Origin: a virus
Strand: one strand, 5' to 3'
Virus record (IMG/VR): IMGVR_UViG_3300038660_000290
Coordinates: 1 to 31,005 of that record
DNA length: 31,005 nt
Part shown: in pieces, positions 28,353 to 31,005 of the stretch
Layout of the letters: each line of letters begins with the position of its first letter
Numbering within the stretch: the first letter of the stretch is position 1
Notes under the pieces: generated by a model
What the model was told of the DNA's origin: nothing
Databases searched by the model: none
What the model saw: the letters and a program-made list of their open reading frames with translations, nothing else
Program-made: the position numbers and the translations under genes

Positions 28353-28786
28353 CAACAGCCAATGACATCGTAGATTTTTCCCGCACGTGGCTTGGTACAC
28401 GTTGGGTACACCAAGGCCGTTCTGAGCGCGGCATCGACTGCGCTGGCGTTCTGGTAATGACTGCGCAGCACTTTGATCTTCCTCGGGAAGACATGCTTGG
28501 ATACGGTCGCAACCCAAGCCGGGAGTTCCATCGGCAAATCCGCCGGTACACAGACCGAGTGCGCCCGATGATCCCAGTGCACGGAGCAATCGGTATATTC
28601 CATGACACCGTCATGCCTTGCCACACAGGCGTTTTTGCTGTAGGGTCCGATGGTAGGATCACTGTCATTCACTCTGACGCTTCGGCGCGCCGTTGTATCG
28701 AGGAAGGATATGACGATTCCTCCCCGTCCCTTCGCGAACGCCTAGTGGACATTAGACTTTTCCAACAGGTAGATTATGGCCTCTAG
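28349..28786 (+). CDS. NlpC/P60 cell-wall peptidase (RcGTA gp14-like)
   Basis: The 145-residue enzyme has the NlpC/P60 layout: catalytic cysteine in RGIDCAGVL (C31), catalytic histidine in PCHTGVF (H92) and a third polar residue in VIHSD (H108). Such peptidases are tail-tip components that open the peptidoglycan during DNA entry. The ATG overlaps the hub stop codon (ATGA), and the gene's last 11 bases overlap the tip gene. It is the usual neighbour of the hub gene in GTA-type tails. Confidence 0.9.
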   Translation: MTTANDIVDFSRTWLGTRWVHQGRSERGIDCAGVLVMTAQHFDLPREDMLGYGRNPSREFHRQIRRYTDRVRPMIPVHGAIGIFHDTVMPCHTGVFAVGSDGRITVIHSDASARRCIEEGYDDSSPSLRERLVDIRLFQQVDYGL

Positions 28787-31005
28787 CCTCGGACGCATCT
28801 CGCTTGGCATTGTCGGCGCACTTGTCCTCGCACCCTTTGGGTTGGCGGCGGTTGGCTTTGCCATCGGCTCCGCTATTGGCGGGTTCCTTTTTGCGCCCGA
28901 CGGTCCTCAGACAAGTATCGATGGTCCACGACTTGGTGACACAGATGTCCAAGCGTCGAGTGTTGGTAAGATCATCCCGAGACACTACGGCATAACGCGG
29001 ACAGGTGGTAACGTTCTCTGGTCTGGTGGCCTCAAAGAGACAAAGACGGTCGAGACAGAAACGCAGGGCGGCAAGGGCGGCGGCGGCGGCGGCGGCGCAT
29101 CCCAGACCACCACGACGTATTCATACTCCGTATCATTCATGACCGCACTGGGCCGTGGACCGGCAGAAGCGCTGTTGCGCATCTGGGCGGATGGTAAGCT
29201 GATCTACGACGTCACCGGCGCTGGCAACATTCAAAACGACAAGTACAAATTCCGCTTTCGTAAGGGTGATGGTCATCCAATTGATCCACTTATTGAGGAA
29301 TCCATCAACCGCCGGTTGCAGGGTCTCGACGATATCAATGCGGGTAACGGTGAGCAAAGCGAGTACAAGAACATTGACGTCCTGATCTCCGAGGCGCAGG
29401 CTGCTACCGACCCTCGGTCGTCTATCTACGCATCATATCTTATCGCACGTCGTAATGAGGCAAACGCCACCACAACCACACCGAGGCAATACCGGTTCAC
29501 GCCCGCCTACAAGCAGTTGGCGTACATAATTTTTGACGACATCCCTCTGGAAGATTTTGGTAACCGTATTCCGAACATCACGGCGGAAGTCGTGTGGTCA
29601 ACCGATACACCAGTCCTTGCCAACGATACTCTGGCGGAGACTGCTGTAACCGAAGTATCTGCGACCACCACGGTACCGCTTGAAGCAATGGGAGTTGACG
29701 TCAGTTCAAATTCTCTCCTGACGCTGAGTGGAACACGCCTCCGTCGGTTCAGCTATTCACTTCTTTCCGAAACACTTGATCGAAGTGGGGTGCAGACTTT
29801 TACCACACTGTTAGGCGGCACAACAGCAACCGTTGAATCTATTCTGGGTGCCGATGCCAACGGTGAATTCATCGCGCGCGTCTCACGCACGGGGGGCGTA
29901 GGCACGAACGCTATTGCAAAAGTGGCATCGACGTCACTGGATATTCTGGGCCTTACTACGAGCACAGGCCGGTTCCTTCAAGATTACAACAGCAACGTAG
30001 CCGCTGGTGATGTGACCTTTGCTACGTCGGCGGGACAGAACGGAACACGCACGCTCATGGCAGCGTGTGACCCAACGGGCACACTTTTCATTCTTCAAAC
30101 CGACACCGACAATGTTGAGATTGACTTTTCTCAGGTCGGCGTAGGGCTCGGAGACGGCCCGATGTGTGGTGGAGGTAGCTCCGCTGGTGACAGCGTTGTG
30201 TATTGGCTCGCGAGCAATGGAACGAACTGGGAACTGATCCGCCTCAACATCCTCTTTGGTTCGGGCAGCGGAAACACTCCCACGGTAAATATCTCGACAC
30301 TCGACAGTGGCTCCCTTGGTGGCGGCTCCATCGGCACCGTGTTCTACGACTTCTCTTCCCAATCCGTTTTCGTGATGTTGCAAAACAGCGGTACGGGCGG
30401 CACGATACGCCGGTATGATCCCGACGCTGCCGGAACTGCTTCCGACCCGTACCTTCAATACGACGAGCCATTGTCGATCAAGCCGCCGAACCCGAAGTCA
30501 GGGTTCCAGCGTTCAGGTGTGCAAGCAGGCCTTGTGGCATACGCCACAGACACATCTGCTGCCGTTATTGACCTGTCTACCGGCGGCGAGTTCTTGTACA
30601 CCAGTGGGCTCTCTGACGCAGCAACCTCTAATGCACAAATCTACATCCCGCAGGCCGGGGCCATCGTCACGTGGCTGGACGATACTCCCACGCAGATTCA
30701 GTTCGCGAGATTTAGCACAGCACTATACTCAACAGACCTTGCATCCATCATCTCTTCCATCTGCCGTGACGTCGGTATGGGTCCGGATGAATTCGATGTG
30801 TCGGATATCGCCGGTGATCATACCGTTCGTGGATACTCAATCGCGCGTGCTGTGTCGGGACGCAAGGCTCTCGAAAACCCGATGCTCGCATACTTCATTG
30901 ACGGCATTGAAACCGACTGGACTGTCAAGTTCATCAACCGTTCCGTGGTCCCAGTACGGACAATTCTTGAAGACGAGTTGGGGTCAACACGAGCACAGAC
31001 TGGAC
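28776..31005 (+). CDS. Tail tip / host-specificity protein (RcGTA gp15-like), 3' end outside the window
   Basis: The open frame runs from 28776 to the window edge (743 residues seen). It opens with a hydrophobic Gly/Ala-rich helix (about 7-38, GIVGALVLAPFGLAAVGFAI), then the family motifs GPRLGDTDVQ, KIIPRHYGITRTGGNVLW, a Lys/Gly linker, LLRIWADGKLIYD and IFDDIPLEDFGNRIPN. Residues about 290-648 are a Gly/Thr/Ser-rich beta-repeat insert resembling a beta-propeller. The family core resumes with LASIISSICRDVGM. AGGT precedes the ATG. The protein is likely the receptor-facing tip of the tail. Confidence 0.87.
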   Translation, partial: MASSLGRISLGIVGALVLAPFGLAAVGFAIGSAIGGFLFAPDGPQTSIDGPRLGDTDVQASSVGKIIPRHYGITRTGGNVLWSGGLKETKTVETETQGGKGGGGGGGASQTTTTYSYSVSFMTALGRGPAEALLRIWADGKLIYDVTGAGNIQNDKYKFRFRKGDGHPIDPLIEESINRRLQGLDDINAGNGEQSEYKNIDVLISEAQAATDPRSSIYASYLIARRNEANATTTTPRQYRFTPAYKQLAYIIFDDIPLEDFGNRIPNITAEVVWSTDTPVLANDTLAETAVTEVSATTTVPLEAMGVDVSSNSLLTLSGTRLRRFSYSLLSETLDRSGVQTFTTLLGGTTATVESILGADANGEFIARVSRTGGVGTNAIAKVASTSLDILGLTTSTGRFLQDYNSNVAAGDVTFATSAGQNGTRTLMAACDPTGTLFILQTDTDNVEIDFSQVGVGLGDGPMCGGGSSAGDSVVYWLASNGTNWELIRLNILFGSGSGNTPTVNISTLDSGSLGGGSIGTVFYDFSSQSVFVMLQNSGTGGTIRRYDPDAAGTASDPYLQYDEPLSIKPPNPKSGFQRSGVQAGLVAYATDTSAAVIDLSTGGEFLYTSGLSDAATSNAQIYIPQAGAIVTWLDDTPTQIQFARFSTALYSTDLASIISSICRDVGMGPDEFDVSDIAGDHTVRGYSIARAVSGRKALENPMLAYFIDGIETDWTVKFINRSVVPVRTILEDELGSTRAQTG
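29073..29101 (+). repeat. GGC codon run encoding a poly-glycine linker
   Basis: A run of seven to eight GGC codons in the tip gene follows a KGG linker. It encodes a flexible glycine hinge between the N-terminal arm and the family core. Such runs are prone to length change by slippage. Confidence 0.7.

Overview
The window is part of the genome of a long-tailed siphovirus, read entirely from the + strand. The organism it suggests is a phage of an alphaproteobacterium, most likely one of the Rhodobacteraceae/Roseobacter group. The reasons are a tail-tip gene set of the Rhodobacter gene transfer agent (RcGTA) type (two DUF2460 proteins, a DUF2163/BR0599 hub, an NlpC/P60 peptidase and a tip protein), a DUF1127 small protein, and moderately GC-rich codon use. 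No integrase, terminase, replication or lysis gene is visible, so the window is only part of the genome. Its last gene runs off the right edge and its first tRNA is cut by the left edge.

Region 1 (1-4571) is a tRNA island. It holds 14 tRNA genes or tRNA-like sequences: Gln x2, Lys, Arg CCG, Trp, a degenerate Lys-like one, Thr GGT, Ser GCT, Ser GGA, Arg TCT, Thr CGT, Thr TGT, Pro TGG and Pro GGG. Small protein genes are interleaved with them. Several make sense as RNA-metabolism genes: a Pth2-type peptidyl-tRNA hydrolase, a YkuK-like RNase H-fold protein, a 40-residue DUF1127 protein and an HNH endonuclease. Others are unknown, including a four-cysteine miniprotein. Protein genes and tRNAs are packed edge to edge, and some share bases.

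Region 2 (4661-13892) is the head and neck module: DUF4055 portal, two small proteins, scaffold, major capsid protein, a putative decoration protein, a protein with a duplicated module that recurs in the next gene, a coiled-coil membrane protein, PhoH, and then four connector genes (DnaT-like adaptor, head-closure protein, HK97 gp10-like protein, DUF4128 tail terminator). Strong hairpins punctuate the genes in the capsid part.

Region 3 (14065-31005) is the tail: a tail tube protein with a large insert, a lambda G/GT-like chaperone pair joined by an A_AAA_AAC -1 frameshift site, a 1916-residue tape measure, a DUF2460 protein with a LamG-like domain, a lectin-like protein, a second DUF2460 protein with a repeat extension, a hub carrying a probable nested LamG insertion, a cell-wall peptidase, and a tip protein with a beta-propeller-like insert.

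Regulation visible in the sequence: intergenic gaps carry sigma70-like promoter candidates, most with a 17-bp spacer. Some share long identical words (ATGACCCGTTTTT upstream of two, ATGTGCC inside the spacer of several). This suggests a coordinated late-promoter family. All functional calls are from reading the sequence only; no database search was run.
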